Shown one piece after another: positions 1 through 11,508 of a stretch of 64,000 bases of DNA. Origin of the DNA: Stropharia rugosoannulata (taxonomy: Eukaryota; Basidiomycota; Agaricomycetes; Agaricales; Strophariaceae); the NCBI GenBank assembly GCA_028532985.1, contig JANCIK010000001.1, positions 3,906,001 to 3,970,000 on the forward strand, given 5' to 3'. The position numbers and the translations under genes were made by a program. The notes under the pieces are model-generated. The model did not search any database. It was not told where the DNA came from and was given only the letters and a program-made list of their open reading frames with translations. Within the stretch, counting starts at the first letter, position 1. Every line of letters begins with the position of its first letter.

Positions 1-1
1 C

Positions 2-202
2 GATGCATATCTAGAAAGGCTCATCGCGGAGCACGCTGCCGCTATCGCGGAAACGGTGGAGTGGAAAGAGATGATTGAGGTGCCGCCCGAGAAGAGGGGT
101 ACGAAGGTGCGTCACGCATATGATGCAGTTATTCACGCATTCATGACGGCGATTCGCAGGGCGGGATTGTCGCCGGCTTCTTCGTTGCAACACGTTCGCT
201 GA
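2..202 (+). CDS. 3' end of an unrecognised protein gene (partial)
   Basis: An open frame runs from the window edge to TGA at 200-202 and codes for about 66 residues, many of them charged, ending SSLQHVR. The run has no internal stop and a coding-like composition, so I take it as the last exon of a gene that starts before the window. I recognise no domain. A reverse-strand frame in the same place looks like its shadow. The upstream exon border cannot be seen. Confidence 0.45.
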   Translation, partial: DAYLERLIAEHAAAIAETVEWKEMIEVPPEKRGTKVRHAYDAVIHAFMTAIRRAGLSPASSLQHVR

Positions 203-595
203 GATTCCGAATCCGCGTTGGTCCAGCACAGCAACTGAGCTATAACAGTTTCAGTGCAAAGTAAGTCCTCCCACCGATTCGTGTTCCGCTCTTGAATTCG
301 AGGCAATCATAGAATCGAGGAAGCAAAAGTCGACCCAGATCCAGAGGACGGCAGCCGTTTGCGCATTACCGAACTCTACTTGACGTCTATGGCAAAGGCA
401 GCCCCTCTGCATTTCGGCCCTGGCAGAGGCCAGGATTAGAAGAATAAATAAATGTTAGCCACATGGGTGTTTCGGGTAGACATTTAGTTGATAGGAATGG
501 ACGACGTGGAAAGCATCTGAAAGCATTGACAAGATTGAGGGAAGGAAGAAACGTCAGCGAGTTGAAGGGAGCGTCGGTACTAGTGATGACTAAGC

Positions 596-634
596 AACCC
601 AGTCGGCTGAACAAAATGCAAAACTTGGTCTATA
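596..634 (+). promoter_or_regulatory. Upstream element and TATA-like box of U6 copy 1
   Basis: A block of about 30 bp (AACCCAGTC, two variable positions, then GAACAAAATGCA) lies 65 to 36 bp upstream of the U6 5' end. The same block occurs at the same distance before the second U6 copy, while the DNA between block and gene has diverged. That is the pattern expected of a functional snRNA promoter element. A TATA-like TCTATA at 629-634 (about -30) fits RNA polymerase III type-3 promoters. The assignment to Pol III is inferred from the family. Confidence 0.65.
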
Positions 635-660
635 GGCAGCATTCTCGGACAAATACCTTT

Positions 661-684
661 GTCCCCTTCGGGGTGACATACGAA

Positions 685-715
<31 letters not shown>

Positions 716-780
716 GGCCCCTGCACAAGGATGACACGCTTTCCCGGAGTGGTAGACCTACGGGTCTCAATATTTATTTT
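661..780 (+). ncRNA. U6: U6 spliceosomal snRNA, copy 1
   Basis: This is the catalytic snRNA of the major spliceosome. The 5' end forms a short hairpin (GTCCCC-TTC-GGGGTGAC). The invariant ACGATACAGAGAAGATTAGC block, which contains the ACAGAGA box, follows at about 693-712. The AGC triad and GGCCCCTGC, which pair with U4 and U2, come next, then the internal stem-loop (GGATGACACGC...). The RNA ends in a T-rich stretch (TTTATTTT) suited to Pol III termination. The last 30 nt differ from the animal and yeast forms and can fold an extra AGACC/GGTCT hairpin. No intron interrupts it. The 120 nt are identical to copy 2. The exact 3' end is uncertain by about 10 nt. Confidence 0.95.
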
Positions 781-1534
781 ATTTTATTTTTGTTGCTAAG
801 TATGCAGTAGACTAGTACATAGTATACACTATACAGGAAATTGTATACTGCGGCGCCGGCGGTCGTACGGTAGTATGTCACGGTACATCTCCCATATCTT
901 TATAATTATGACACGCTTTTGTATGTAGGTGTTTGGCTGACGGAGTCGCGGCATGCAGACCTGGGTTTGAGCTGGTTATGGAGTGACAAAAGGAGGTGAA
1001 ATGCAATGCAATGGTCTGATACCGCCAACCAAACCAATCACATATAGTACGCTATGTGTGTAGCACTACTATCGTACTTTTGCCAAACTTTTGCATCAGC
1101 GGCCAATCGGCGGCTGGCACTTTATGAGTCTATAAGCACCGCGCGCGCTGATTGCGCGGCGCGTTACTAACAGTGCCGTGACGCTTCATATTATACTATT
1201 TACAAATGCTTTACAACATTACTGACATACTACTTTGTTTACTGTGTACGCCCCAAGCCGCAGCGTAGCGAGGCGGAACTTGTAGTACAATTATCAATAT
1301 GTATATGCATTACTTTGAAACTTCAAATTTGACTGGCAACGTGAATGTATAAGTAAATGCAGTACATTATGACAACGTTGTGTCTGTAGGTCCAAACAGC
1401 CGGCTGGAAGGATTAAAAGGTTTAAACCCGGAAGGCTCACACCAGTGCCACTGAAGTACTGACTGGATAGTGGAGGACCGAGGTTTATTTTTCAAAACTT
1501 ATCTGATTGATACCCATCATTAGGGGAATAAAGC
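781..1534. other. Spacer between the two convergent U6 genes
   Basis: No open frame or known RNA is recognised here. A B-box-like GGTTTGAGCTGG near 966 lies about 190 bp past the copy-1 terminator; in budding yeast the U6 B box is downstream, so this may be a promoter part, but the match is weak. A short palindromic GC-rich piece lies near 1257-1275. Confidence 0.4.
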
Positions 1535-1599
1535 AAAATAAATATTGAGACCCGTAGGTCTACCACTCCGGGAAAGCGTGTCATCCTTGTGCAGGGGCC

Positions 1600-1630
<31 letters not shown>

Positions 1631-1654
1631 TTCGTATGTCACCCCGAAGGGGAC
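1535..1654 (-). ncRNA. U6: U6 spliceosomal snRNA, copy 2
   Basis: The reverse complement of this segment matches copy 1 over all 120 nt, from the 5' hairpin through the ACAGAGA box and internal stem-loop to the T-rich end. The two genes face each other with 754 bp between their 3' ends. Sequence similarity falls off right after the terminator but continues upstream in a conserved promoter block, so both copies look functional. Perfect identity suggests recent duplication or gene conversion. Confidence 0.95.
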
Positions 1655-1690
1655 AAAGGTAACTATCCTATTACGTACGACATGGAACGA

Positions 1691-1720
1691 GTTCTGCATT
1701 TTGTTCGGTTGACTGGGTTA
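1691..1720 (-). promoter_or_regulatory. Upstream element of U6 copy 2
   Basis: On the minus strand this reads AACCCAGTC, AACC, then GAACAAAATGCAGAAC, the same block as before copy 1, at -66 to -37 from the U6 start. The intervening 35 bp differ between the copies except for ACCTTT immediately before the RNA, so conservation is local to the element. Confidence 0.6.
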
Positions 1721-1980
1721 GCCGTTTCCCGCGCCACTGCGTCAACGACAGCTACAAAGTAGGTTTCCTATGTATTTTTTTGAACGATTGAAGGCTCGAC
1801 TACAGGTAGCGGAATACATTTTGCGGAGAAGAACAAACCGCGAGAGCCAGGATACACAATCACCAGGATATAACCAACCAAAATATGATACCACCGGACA
1901 CATAAAGGCGAAGCAAGACGTAATGGATCAACGTGAGCTGGTAAGGATACCTAACCAGAGGTTCCGATAGCTCTGTGCAC

Positions 1981-4538
1981 CTAATCATCTCGCACAGAAT
2001 CCATAACCACTGAGTCGTATACCAACTCTGCTGGGCTCCTGAGCGGGTCAGAATATTAAGTAAGAATAAGAATATAAAGATATGTATATAAAGACATGCC
2101 TCTTTTCGACACCCTGTAATTCCCAAATGAGTAAGTTAAAGTTCGAGCGCGCCAGCTATATACCACCACTTACATTTTCCTTCCAGGAGATATATGCCTT
2201 CAACTCGGTGAGTCCTAATGAAAGGACGACATCGAAGTTAGCACAATAGTACTTTTCTCCGCTGTAGGTGGATTTTCGGGGATGCTTAGGTACCCGCGAG
2301 AGATCTGCTTGAACGCTGCACAGCAGCGTGTACATATCTACAGACACAAGTAAGTTTTTTTAGAAGAGTGAGTGACAGGGAGGGGAAGGCCGTACCAGGT
2401 TCTTTGTCAACAAAGTATTGCCTACTGTGAGTTTTCATTTCCACATTCCCTCTGTAGCAAACAACGGGGGAGGTAATGGTATTTAGGTAGGATGGACTGG
2501 AGTCAGATCTGAAGTACGACTCTTTGAATTCCTGGGTCTCTGTAACCTTGGTATTCTAGGCAGACACCGTTAGAAACGTATCACGCTGTTTACGTCTGAC
2601 ATAGTGGCTTTACTTACTCTTGGAAGAATAACATCAAAGAGACCACCAATCATGAGGTCTCCGGAGAGGTCCCGAACACATAGGTGCTGTCGAGCAACGT
2701 GATCGGGGTCCGAAGGGTTGAATCGTGTTGCGCATCGAGTGCCATAAGCCAGTTTAGAGACCCTCGCGTTGACAAAGTGATCTACATGGAATGAAATTGC
2801 CCCATCCGCGACAGCTTTGTTACTTGACATAGAGCATGGTCAACTTAGGCCATGGTACGTTTAGTCTGCTACGGTACTTACACATGGCTATCTGGCCTGC
2901 ATATCTGCAAACCCAGGGGCCCGAGGCGCGTTTGCATTTGAGAATAGAGCCATTCGCTAGCGGCAAAGCCTCCGACAAGGAAAACGGACTAGAAAACAAA
3001 TGAAATAAAGAAACATGTCAGCAGGATATCAGACGCTACTATCAGTGCTTACAGTTATCTCAACTCGTGAGGCCTTCTTTTGGTCTGTGACGGACTTGAT
3101 AATACACTCCACTGAGGGTTCAAAGAAGGATGCTACGTCGCGGCTAATCGAAACATTATTTAGCAGCAGCCTACTACACATCACCTAAAGCGTACCCCAA
3201 GAGCTTGAGCTGTCCTGAGCGGATGTTCAGCGCCGGATCCCTGTCTTTCAAAGTACCGAACTTGATATATTGGTTTTCGTCGATATTTCTGAATCGCAGC
3301 TTCGTCGTTTTGTCAAAGCAGCGTGTAATGTGGGGTACGTCTCCCAAGAAGCGGGAGTTTTTCATAGTGGCTATTATGAATGTATAAATGCTTGGACAGT
3401 TGATAGTACTTAGTGCAAATACTAACTTTCCAAGAAGTTTCGTGCGTTACCGGTAACAAAAATGGATCCTTTAAAGTGACCTATAATGTGCGGCTTAGCA
3501 TAGCGTGATGAATAGAAAACAAAAAAACGTACACTGAGGTTGAGCTGTTTCTTCAAACGCCTGTGGGTTAGAGGACGTCTGTTTGTAGGTACTAATATCA
3601 ATGGTTCCTCCTCCAGCGTCAACGATTATGATGCCTTTTTCGGTCTGGAATATAAGATACACGTTAGTCAAATATGCCCGCAACGACGTAGTGAACGCGT
3701 TACCTGAGTAACAGAGCTAGTAGCGCCGTTTCGGATACAAAAGTGCAAGCTTGCTTCACCTTCGGTCACGAATGTTACACGAGCATGCCCTTCTGCGGTA
3801 TCTGGGATAAGCCCCGCGGTTGCAGCCGCCTTGCGCATCATGCTCTGCTGAGCTCCCTCCCAGCCGTTGGGATGGGTGAGCACATATTCAGTAACTGGCT
3901 GAAGCGAGCGCCAAAGCTCAACGCCATTTGAATGAGTCTGCTCGATGTAGATTTGTGCGCATTTGAATAGGTACTTCAAGAAGTCGGCAAAGACGTCGAT
4001 GGCAGCCTTGCCTTGCGGCAGCGGAGGTATTTCCTGCGTCACATGGGCCGCAGACCTTGTTTTGGGCCGCAGATGGAGCTTGAACCTGTCGGGTTATCTC
4101 AGTCTCGGTCGGAACAGTCAAAAATTTAGCAAACCATTCGGCTTTGACCCATTTCGTTTCGTCTTCCTCATCTTCGAAACGAGGATCGAGGGCTTCAGCA
4201 CCGGCAGCTTCGAGCTTGCCGTTCTTGTCGTAGATAATAATTGTGGGAATCTTCGAATCGCCGCCAACATCCTCCTGCGCCGGAAATCTATTTAAAAATA
4301 TTTACAAGTTGCCAGACCCTGCTCCAGAAATGAGCGCATACCTCGTTACTCCGCGTATCTCAGGTACCGAGCCAGGATCCAGAATGCTTTAAAGGCAATC
4401 TAATGTATTAATGGGGCATATTCAAGCGAAAATGATCTTGCCGGCTCACCAGTACGAAATACCGCTAAAGGTGGTGCCGACATCAAACGCGAGGACCAGC
4501 TTGCGGTAAGGTCCGTTGTAGGGTTGTCTGAAGGACAT
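1981..4538 (-). CDS. Hsp70-like ATPase (HSPA12-type, fungal expansion)
   Basis: Fourteen exons give 602 residues: 4538-4450, 4386-4342, 4287-4135, 4085-3704, 3644-3533, 3480-3427, 3370-3196, 3143-3053, 2988-2882, 2822-2618, 2555-2396, 2337-2174, 2113-2100, 2038-1981. The phosphate-1 motif FDVGTT is at residues 18-23 and the phosphate-2 motif VDAGGGTID at 231-239, followed by CFDKTTKLRFRN and FDVVLSLGLTELKAYISWKEN, all typical of the HSPA12-like group enlarged in Agaricomycetes. The peptide-binding domain of true Hsp70 is not evident, so it is probably a cytosolic actin-fold ATPase of unknown client. The last intron (2099-2039) appears to be GC-AG and leads to an SPAELVYD ending known in the family; without splicing, a stop comes at 2048. 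It is divergent from the coiled-coil gene at 4731. Confidence 0.9.
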
Positions 4539-4730
4539 CCTGAGTGTACTTCTAGGTGCGATGATAGAGAGCTGTAGGAGCCCAAGGAGCGGAACATACC
4601 CTTTGGGAGTTTATATGGGATGCCACATGTGTTCACCACGTTGATTGCACATGTGTGAAGGCCTGAGGCGAGGCGCTCCTAGAAATACACAGCGCTGTAT
4701 CCCTCGACGGAGTACCCATACACTCTTACC
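4539..4730. promoter_or_regulatory. Shared 192-bp divergent promoter region
   Basis: The start codons of the Hsp70-like gene (minus) and the coiled-coil gene (plus) lie 192 bp apart, so both promoters must sit here or overlap. I see no clear TATA box. Confidence 0.4.
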
Positions 4731-6398
4731 ATGCTCGACAGCATCTTCAATTTCTTCAGTCCCAGAATGAATATGGACAGATCTCCAGCTCCCGACCATC
4801 CTTTACTAGTGCCTAAGTCTGACCCCGGCAAAGCCGACATGCGTATCTGGACACCGCCACCCGAGAAGAGTATAGAGACTAGCACGGCAATTCGATCACT
4901 AGAAAATGCGCGGGATAAATTGGTCTCAAACGCGACTTCACGAGCCTATACCGATGGCGACTTGACCAGAAGGGGAACACCAACACGATCCACATCGGCC
5001 TCCCAGGCTGCGCTAAAAATTCAGAGAGGGGAGACGGGTCGCCGGTTGGATTCTCCTGAGAGACGTAGCGATTCGGTGCGCAAAAGACGATATACCGATG
5101 ATGACCAACTTCGGACAGCGATAGCAGAGATGAAGAAGGAGAATAACAGTCTTTCTGGGCAGCTTTTCTCTACCAGGAACGACTTGGCAGAAGCTTTAAA
5201 AAAGAATCACGGAAACCAGCAGAAAATGCAAAGTTTACTGGAGGAAAAGAGTGCAGTTCTGACGCATCTACAGTCGGCCCAACAGGGTTGGGATGCAAAG
5301 GAACGAGATTTCCTACGAAAGATTGGAGAGCTCGAAGCCAGTAACAAGAAGAAGGATGAAACCCTGCGCACTGTTCAAGCTAAGCTCCGCTCCGTCGAGG
5401 GAAAACTGCAGGAGACGACTAAGCTTCTCGAAGTTCGGACAGCAGACTTATCCGGGGTTCAGACATTCTTGACGACTACCGATTCATATTCTGGCGCAGA
5501 CATCATAAAGATGACAGAGTCCTTAAACGCAGAGATCTTTCAGGCGGCGGCGTACATGGCGGAGTTGCTCGAGGACAATTCTATGACGGCGACGCAGATA
5601 GAGCGGATTAGGAACGTGGACAAGTGTCGCGGAATTCTGAACGAGAACTTTCAACGGCATATCGGAAAGTCTCTATGGATTTACCTCCAGAAAAATCACA
5701 GCACTATCCGAACAGATCCGTTACCACTCCAGCTTGCATTGCAAAGCATACTTGCCAACTGGTGTGCCTACTACATTCGATATCTTGGCATGGGCCCTCA
5801 GGCCGAGTTCATGGAAAACTTGTATAGGCGCATCCACGATTCAGGCAAGTCGTATGAATATGTGGTCTTTCGTTTCTGACGGATTTTGGTAGAGGCGCAG
5901 CCTATCTCGGGACGGTGGAGAGCTATTACATCTGCGAAGATTGCTGAAATACCGGGGTCGAGGATGTCCACAGACGTCATCGTCGACTGTCTATTAGGTT
6001 TGCTGTACTTTTGCGGATGGTCATCAAGTCATGAACAGTCGAAGAAAGCGATGATATTGATACAAAACCGGGTCTTCGCCATGGATAAAATGGCGTCCCA
6101 ACTGAAGCTGGCCACAAAGGAAGAAATCACCACGATGGACATAGAAGCGTATGTGGCCTTGACCGGTGCGCCATTCACAGCCGACATGGAGGATGTATAT
6201 GCCGACAGCAGCCTGGAGAACGTAGTGTCAGGGACTACGACTCAGAGCGTCCTGTGCACCGTTGGTCTCGGGCTGCGGCGAAGCATTGGCAAGCGTAACG
6301 AAGCCGGAGCTGTGGAATGCAAAAGTGATATCCTTTTGAAGACAAAGGTAGCGCTGGCATCGGTACTGGTGGACGATTCAAGTAGTCGGAGAGGCTGA
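4731..6398 (+). CDS. Coiled-coil protein of unknown function
   Basis: Two exons (4731-5844, 5893-6398) give 539 residues. The first 100 residues are rich in Ser, Pro and Arg and look disordered. Residues about 120-240 hold heptad-like stretches (for example EMKKENNSLSGQLFSTRNDL) expected to form a coiled coil, and the C-terminal half looks globular. The join uses a 48-nt GC-AG intron with the strong donor AG/GCAAGT. Without it the frame ends at 5879. Spliced, the sequence reads DSEAQPISGRWRA, a layout I associate with basidiomycete coiled-coil proteins of this type, though I cannot name a function. Confidence 0.75.
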
Positions 6399-6826
6399 AG
6401 GCCAATAGCTGTTTAGGTATTGCAGAGTTTCTTCCTTCCGCAGGGTCGGATTGGACATCGATCGCGAATGATTCTTCTGTGGTTCGTCAGACAAACTATC
6501 TGAACACTTTGAGTACGCTTTTATGTTTTATGTAAGTACAACCGATACACCCCTTTTCTGAGAAAATGTGGCCGTAGGCCTTAGTACACTGGTTGACTGA
6601 GCATTGAGATAGTGTGTAAGAACGAAGGGTCAAAAACATAGTTGAAGGCCGAAGTAACCGATTGACAGGATGACGCACTACAAACTTGCTACAAACACAG
6701 ACAGACTCACTGACCACGGTCACTCCCAATGCGCACAGTCTCATCATAAAGCTTTCCAGAAAGTTAGTATGTTAGTCTATCTGTTTCGGTGTCATCCTAA
6801 CATACAGCGTATTGTGTACCAGACTC
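6399..6826. other. Intergenic spacer
   Basis: No supported gene or RNA. It probably contains the 3' region of the coiled-coil gene and the promoter of the ABC gene. Confidence 0.4.
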
Positions 6827-8779
6827 ATGCCTTTATTGGACAAAATCTACCTGCTTCCGCATAATGTTCGAGCAGTGTCATTATGCCGAAGGTTCTTGAC
6901 CAGCTCCGGGTCTCCACCGATTATACACATACCTTCGGGTTCAAATATTTACGCGTTTGGTACGCCATCCAAGACCACGAAACCAGTGATTTCATCTATC
7001 AACTGGGATGTCCGTGACGGGGAGGCATGGGCCATCGTTTCCGGGACCGGGGGTGGGGGGAAAGGGGCCTTATTCAAGGCATGTTCTACCTTAGTTTTAA
7101 CTCTTTACAACTGTTTGACAGGAGTGCAGTACAGGCGCTTTTAGGTTATGCACGTCTCGCCCCAGGAACTCGGAAAGCACAGGGTGACTGGGCTGAAAAG
7201 GGCGGCCTCTATCCATTCCTGGCAAATACTGGGATAGACCCTTATACAAGAGTATCCTACGTATCCTTTCGCCAGCTCAGCAGTGGCGACTCTGGTGCTT
7301 TCTTCGACTACACTGCGCGATACGGCGCCAAATGGGAAGCAGAGGACCGTATAACGTTGAGGGACACGCTTGAAGCTACAAAACCGGCAGACTCCCTCTT
7401 CAACATTCTAACAGAGAAGATGGGTCTCGCGGACTTACTTGACATCCCAATCATTACTTTGAGCAACGGGCAAACAAGACGCGCCAGAATCGTTAAAGCA
7501 ATCCTCGCCCAACCGGACCTTCTGTTGCTCGATGAACCTCTGAGTAAGTATAACGTCGTTTTGTTATGCATATCCTGACGCTTCGAGTAACCAGCGGGAC
7601 TTGACATTTCGTCAAGGACAGCTCTCATTGAAATTTTACAAAACCTCCACCAGAATCAGTCACCTCGCATCATTATTGGCTTGCGTAAAGGCGAAGAAGT
7701 ACCTCGTTGGATCACCCATATATTGGAACTCGATCAAGGCACTGCACGTAGTCGCGAAGTCGTTCCATCGGACCATATAGCTCAAATTAATATTTCCACA
7801 ATATTAAACGAGCGACATGTTACTGGCAAGAACTTGCTAGTTGATCTGAAGAATGTTAACGTGGCGTACGGAGATCGTAAGGTGTGCCATATCACCCAAT
7901 AAGAACTCCATGACGCGTCTAATATGACTTTCAGGTATTAAATAATATTAACTGGGAAATAAGACTAGGGGAACGATGGCATCTGCAGGGTCCAAATGGT
8001 AATAAACGAATTTTTTACGTCGTCTTCTAGCTCACCTCTCGTCAGGATCCGGTAAAACAACACTTCTCGCTCTGCTCACGGGTGACCACCCACAATCCTA
8101 TGCACTCCCGCACGTTCACCTTCCCACCCTTGGCGGCGCTGCGCTTCGTCCCCGAAAGAGCATACCTACAGCACATCTACGCCGCGTGATAGGGGTTGTA
8201 TCGCCTGAGATGTTCGATGCATTTCCTAGACGCCACCCCGGAATGAGCGTTTGGGAGGCCGTCACTACTGGCTTTGACGGCGGATTTGTCCCTCGCACCC
8301 GGGAAGCACCTGCTGAACAACGCAAGCGCGGCGGAGTTGGCTGGGTAGACGTCGCCCCAGATGAGCTCACGGCTACTCTCGAGGCCTCAGAGGACGGCAT
8401 CGAGAAGCTGAGGGCATGGCGCGTGTCGCGATGCTGGGAAGTGCTTTCTGCACTGGGACCAACTGCGTGGAATCAAGCCGGAGAAGAAAGTACGGCATCG
8501 TTTGCTTCCAGCTCCTTTAGCTCAAGATCATTGGGCGAGCAACGACTCGTGCTGCTGATGCGTGCGCTTGTGGGAAGGCCTTCTATCGTGCTTCTCGATG
8601 AAGCGTGGAGCGGAATGGATGATTCGATGATCGCAGCTGCTAGGAAGTACCTTCGCGGTGAAATTCCGGGTCTGCAAGGGGTCGACGAGCAGCAGGCCGT
8701 GGTTGTAATCACGCATTGGGAAGATGAAGTTCCTTGGACCGGCGAAGAAGTGAGGCGATTTGTCCTGGGCAACAACTAA
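6827..8779 (+). CDS. Tandem ABC ATPase (ModF-like, two nucleotide-binding domains)
   Basis: Five exons (6827-7078, 7135-7543, 7595-7881, 7935-7998, 8046-8779) give 581 residues with no membrane segment. NBD1 has a Walker A position GTGGGGKG (73-80), a signature-like LSNGQ and Walker B LLLLDEP followed by TGLD. NBD2 has Walker A GPNGSGKTTLL (K341), a divergent signature SSRSLGEQ, Walker B IVLLDEAWSGMD and a switch H in VITHWED. This resembles bacterial ModF and its fungal homologues. The N-terminus (LCRRFLTSS) could be a mitochondrial presequence. NBD1 lacks the usual Ser/Thr after the Walker lysine, so it may bind but not hydrolyse ATP. The first intron is GC-AG and restores FK/ALLGYARL. Substrate unknown. 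Confidence 0.88.
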
Positions 8780-8976
8780 AGCGATACGAAGAATAATCTC
8801 CTGAGTGAAAACGGTATATTTAACTTGGACTCGTATATAACTGAATGCTGTATTGAAATAGATCTCATATATGTAACCGTATTAAATCATTGGAAGCTCA
8901 GTATGAGCACGGCACGGCATTAGAGTTAGCTACCGAACGGAGCCTCTTGGGAACCTTCGGTATAAGTACAAGCATA

Positions 8977-11200
8977 ATGAAGTTTGAATTTGATTGCTCA
9001 CTTCCTCGTCAAATGACCTTCATAGCTCAGAACTTCATTCTCCAGTTTTCATCATTTTCAAGTTTTTACTTCATACTGCCCTTGCTAGGACTCGCTACGG
9101 TTTTGATCGGGCGTCAAATAGCAAACCACAGGCGCCTTTCCACACAGACTTTTCCTCCCGGTCCCAATCCCAAAATTTTAATTGGGAACTATTTTGATTT
9201 CCCGAAGGCCAACGCCGCACAGCGGTATCTAGAATGGGAGACGACTTACAATAGTGCGTTTTTGGCAAATCCTCTAATGAAGTGTAATGTATACTAAAAT
9301 CTCCTGGAGGCAAGATCCTTCATGCCAGTTACTTTGGAGAGCATTTCATGATTCTCAACTCTTTCAAAGATGCAGAAGCTCTATTAGATAAACGAGCTAA
9401 TAATTACTCAGACCGCCCAGATTATCCCGCAGTCAAGCTGTTAGTCCTTTCTATAACCACTCTTAGTCTACAACCGCTCTTAGATATTGAATCTTACTGA
9501 TGCCCGTGTACCATAGGATGGGCTGGTCAGAAAACACGGCTTTCATGCGCTCGGGCGAAAGGTGGCAAAGACACAGAAGGCTGGCACAGCAACACCTGCG
9601 TCAAAGTGCGGTGGAGAACCACTACCCAACCATCGCCCGTCTGGTTCATGAGACTCTGCAAAAATTGTTGGAATGCCCAGAGCGTTTCGGCGAATATAAT
9701 AAAGAGTGAGTACTTGAGTGACAGACCCGGACTAGTTCAAGAGCTACGCGGCTCAAAAGCTTTAATCTTTCAGACTCTCTGTTGGGATTGCAATGGCTGT
9801 TATGTATGGTTATCCATTGCGCGCGGGTGATCATGCATTTATCGAAAGCGTGGAGTGGGCTTCCTCCGAAGCTTTCAAGCTGCTGCAACCAGGGTTCTCT
9901 CTAGTCAACGTTCTCCCAAGTCTGATGATAATTCCGTCTTGGTTTCCCATGGCCTCAGCGCAAGAAACAATACATCAGTTGACAGATAAGACCTACCCTT
10001 TGGTCATGAAACCTATGGAATACATCAAAGAGAATATTGTGAGTTGCTCGACCAACCGCTCATCTCCTACCTGATGACACATTTTGCAACCCCTAGAGAA
10101 ATGGGATTGACATTCCATGCATTGTATCAAGTCTCTTTAGTCGTGAAGATTTCGTAAAGGAAGATGAAGACTCAATAGCTGGGTTAGCGTTTACCGCTTA
10201 TGTTGGTGAGTCTAATGCGTCGTGTCTAGTCACTGATATGTACGTGGACAAGCTGAACAATTAGGCCTTGCCTTGCCTTACAGGTGCTTCCGATACCACG
10301 ACAGTGGCTATAAACACTTTCTTCTATTTGATGGTTACGCATCCCAGGATTCAGAAAAAGGCACAGGAGGAAATTGATCGCGTCGTAGGGAGGGATCGGC
10401 TCCCCGAATTCAAAGATAGACGCTCGTTGCCTTATGTTGACGCCATCTACAGGGAACTACTTCGTTGGCAACCGCCGACCCTTACAGGACTTAACCACAG
10501 AGCAAAGAAAGATGACACGTACAACGGATATTTCATACAAGAAGGTAATATGTGTCATAGTTGGTTAATCATCTTGTTTGCTGACCATACCGCACAGGAA
10601 CAACGATCATTCCAAATATATGGCAAGAACCTTTTGCAAACCATATTCACCTTGTATAAAGCTCATTTCCATCTAGGGCTATGACTAGGGACGAGTCCAT
10701 CTACAAGGATCCGTACGTATTCAATCCAGAGCGTTTTATCAACGCGAACGGAGAGCTGAACGACGACGACCGTATCTTGACATTTGGATTCGGTAGAAGG
10801 TGAAACTCGTATTCATCTGCCTTTGGAAGCAACATATGACCTGTTTCTCGTCGAAGGGTTTGCGTTGGGATACATCTCGCCAGCTCCAGTGTAATGACAA
10901 ATTTCATCGTGAACGTCTGGATGCTGATTGCTTCATAAACAGCTTTGGTTAACATTGGCGTCAATTCTCGCAGTATTCGAGTTGGGCCAGGCCAAGGACG
11001 AAGAGGGGCGGATGGTCGACGTCAACGGCGAATTCGAAGATCCCCATATAATTGTGTAGGACGACTTCCTTGCATGGCGCACAAGGCGAGTACACTGACT
11101 ATGTTAAAATAGCCAAAAGAAACCGTTCAAGTGTTCAATACTTCCGCGATCGGGTGGTAGTCGCAGAGTTGTCGAGGAAGCATTGATGCAAAATAATTGA
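8977..11200 (+). CDS. Cytochrome P450 monooxygenase
   Basis: Eleven exons (8977-9253, 9310-9439, 9517-9705, 9774-10038, 10097-10205, 10284-10544, 10598-10622, 10677-10799, 10857-10890, 10943-11055, 11113-11200) give 537 residues. An N-terminal membrane anchor precedes the proline hinge FPPGPNP. The C helix has WQRHRR, the I helix GASDTT, the K helix ELLR (ExxR) and NPERF follows. The heme loop FGFGRRVCVG places the thiolate ligand near Cys462. The protein is an ER-bound enzyme of the large basidiomycete clade with LMGW and KKPFKCSILPRS. Exon 7 is only 25 nt and is followed by a GC-AG intron (10623-10676) needed to give PNIWAMTRDES. All motifs are intact, so it should be active. The substrate cannot be told from sequence. 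Confidence 0.93.
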
Positions 11201-11508
11201 GCTCGAAGAGTGGCGGGACCGTTGAGTTCGAGAACTTAGCACTTGTAAGGCCAATGGCAAAGAATGGTGAACCACCCCTTGATCGTAGAACTGTACCAGT
11301 AGGAAGACATCGTCAATTTAACTATGCGAGACAGCTAGACTGCTTCGATGGAAATTCCACGTTTGTATTGAGTCAAAGTGTATAATACCTCCGTACCCCG
11401 ATACCGTGTAAAGCCCACAAAAATGAATATCTGTAGTACTTCAGACATGAGCATTATCGTCCACAAAACTTTTGCGAGTACTTACAATCATATTACAGAC
11501 CAAGGCTT

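Noticed and set aside
463..810. 115-codon open frame on the plus strand
   Set aside because: It runs straight through U6 copy 1 and its promoter. The U6 match explains the conservation.
1770..1970. Open frame upstream of U6 copy 2
   Set aside because: Antisense to the spacer next to the last exon of the Hsp70-like gene, with no family resemblance and no splice partners.
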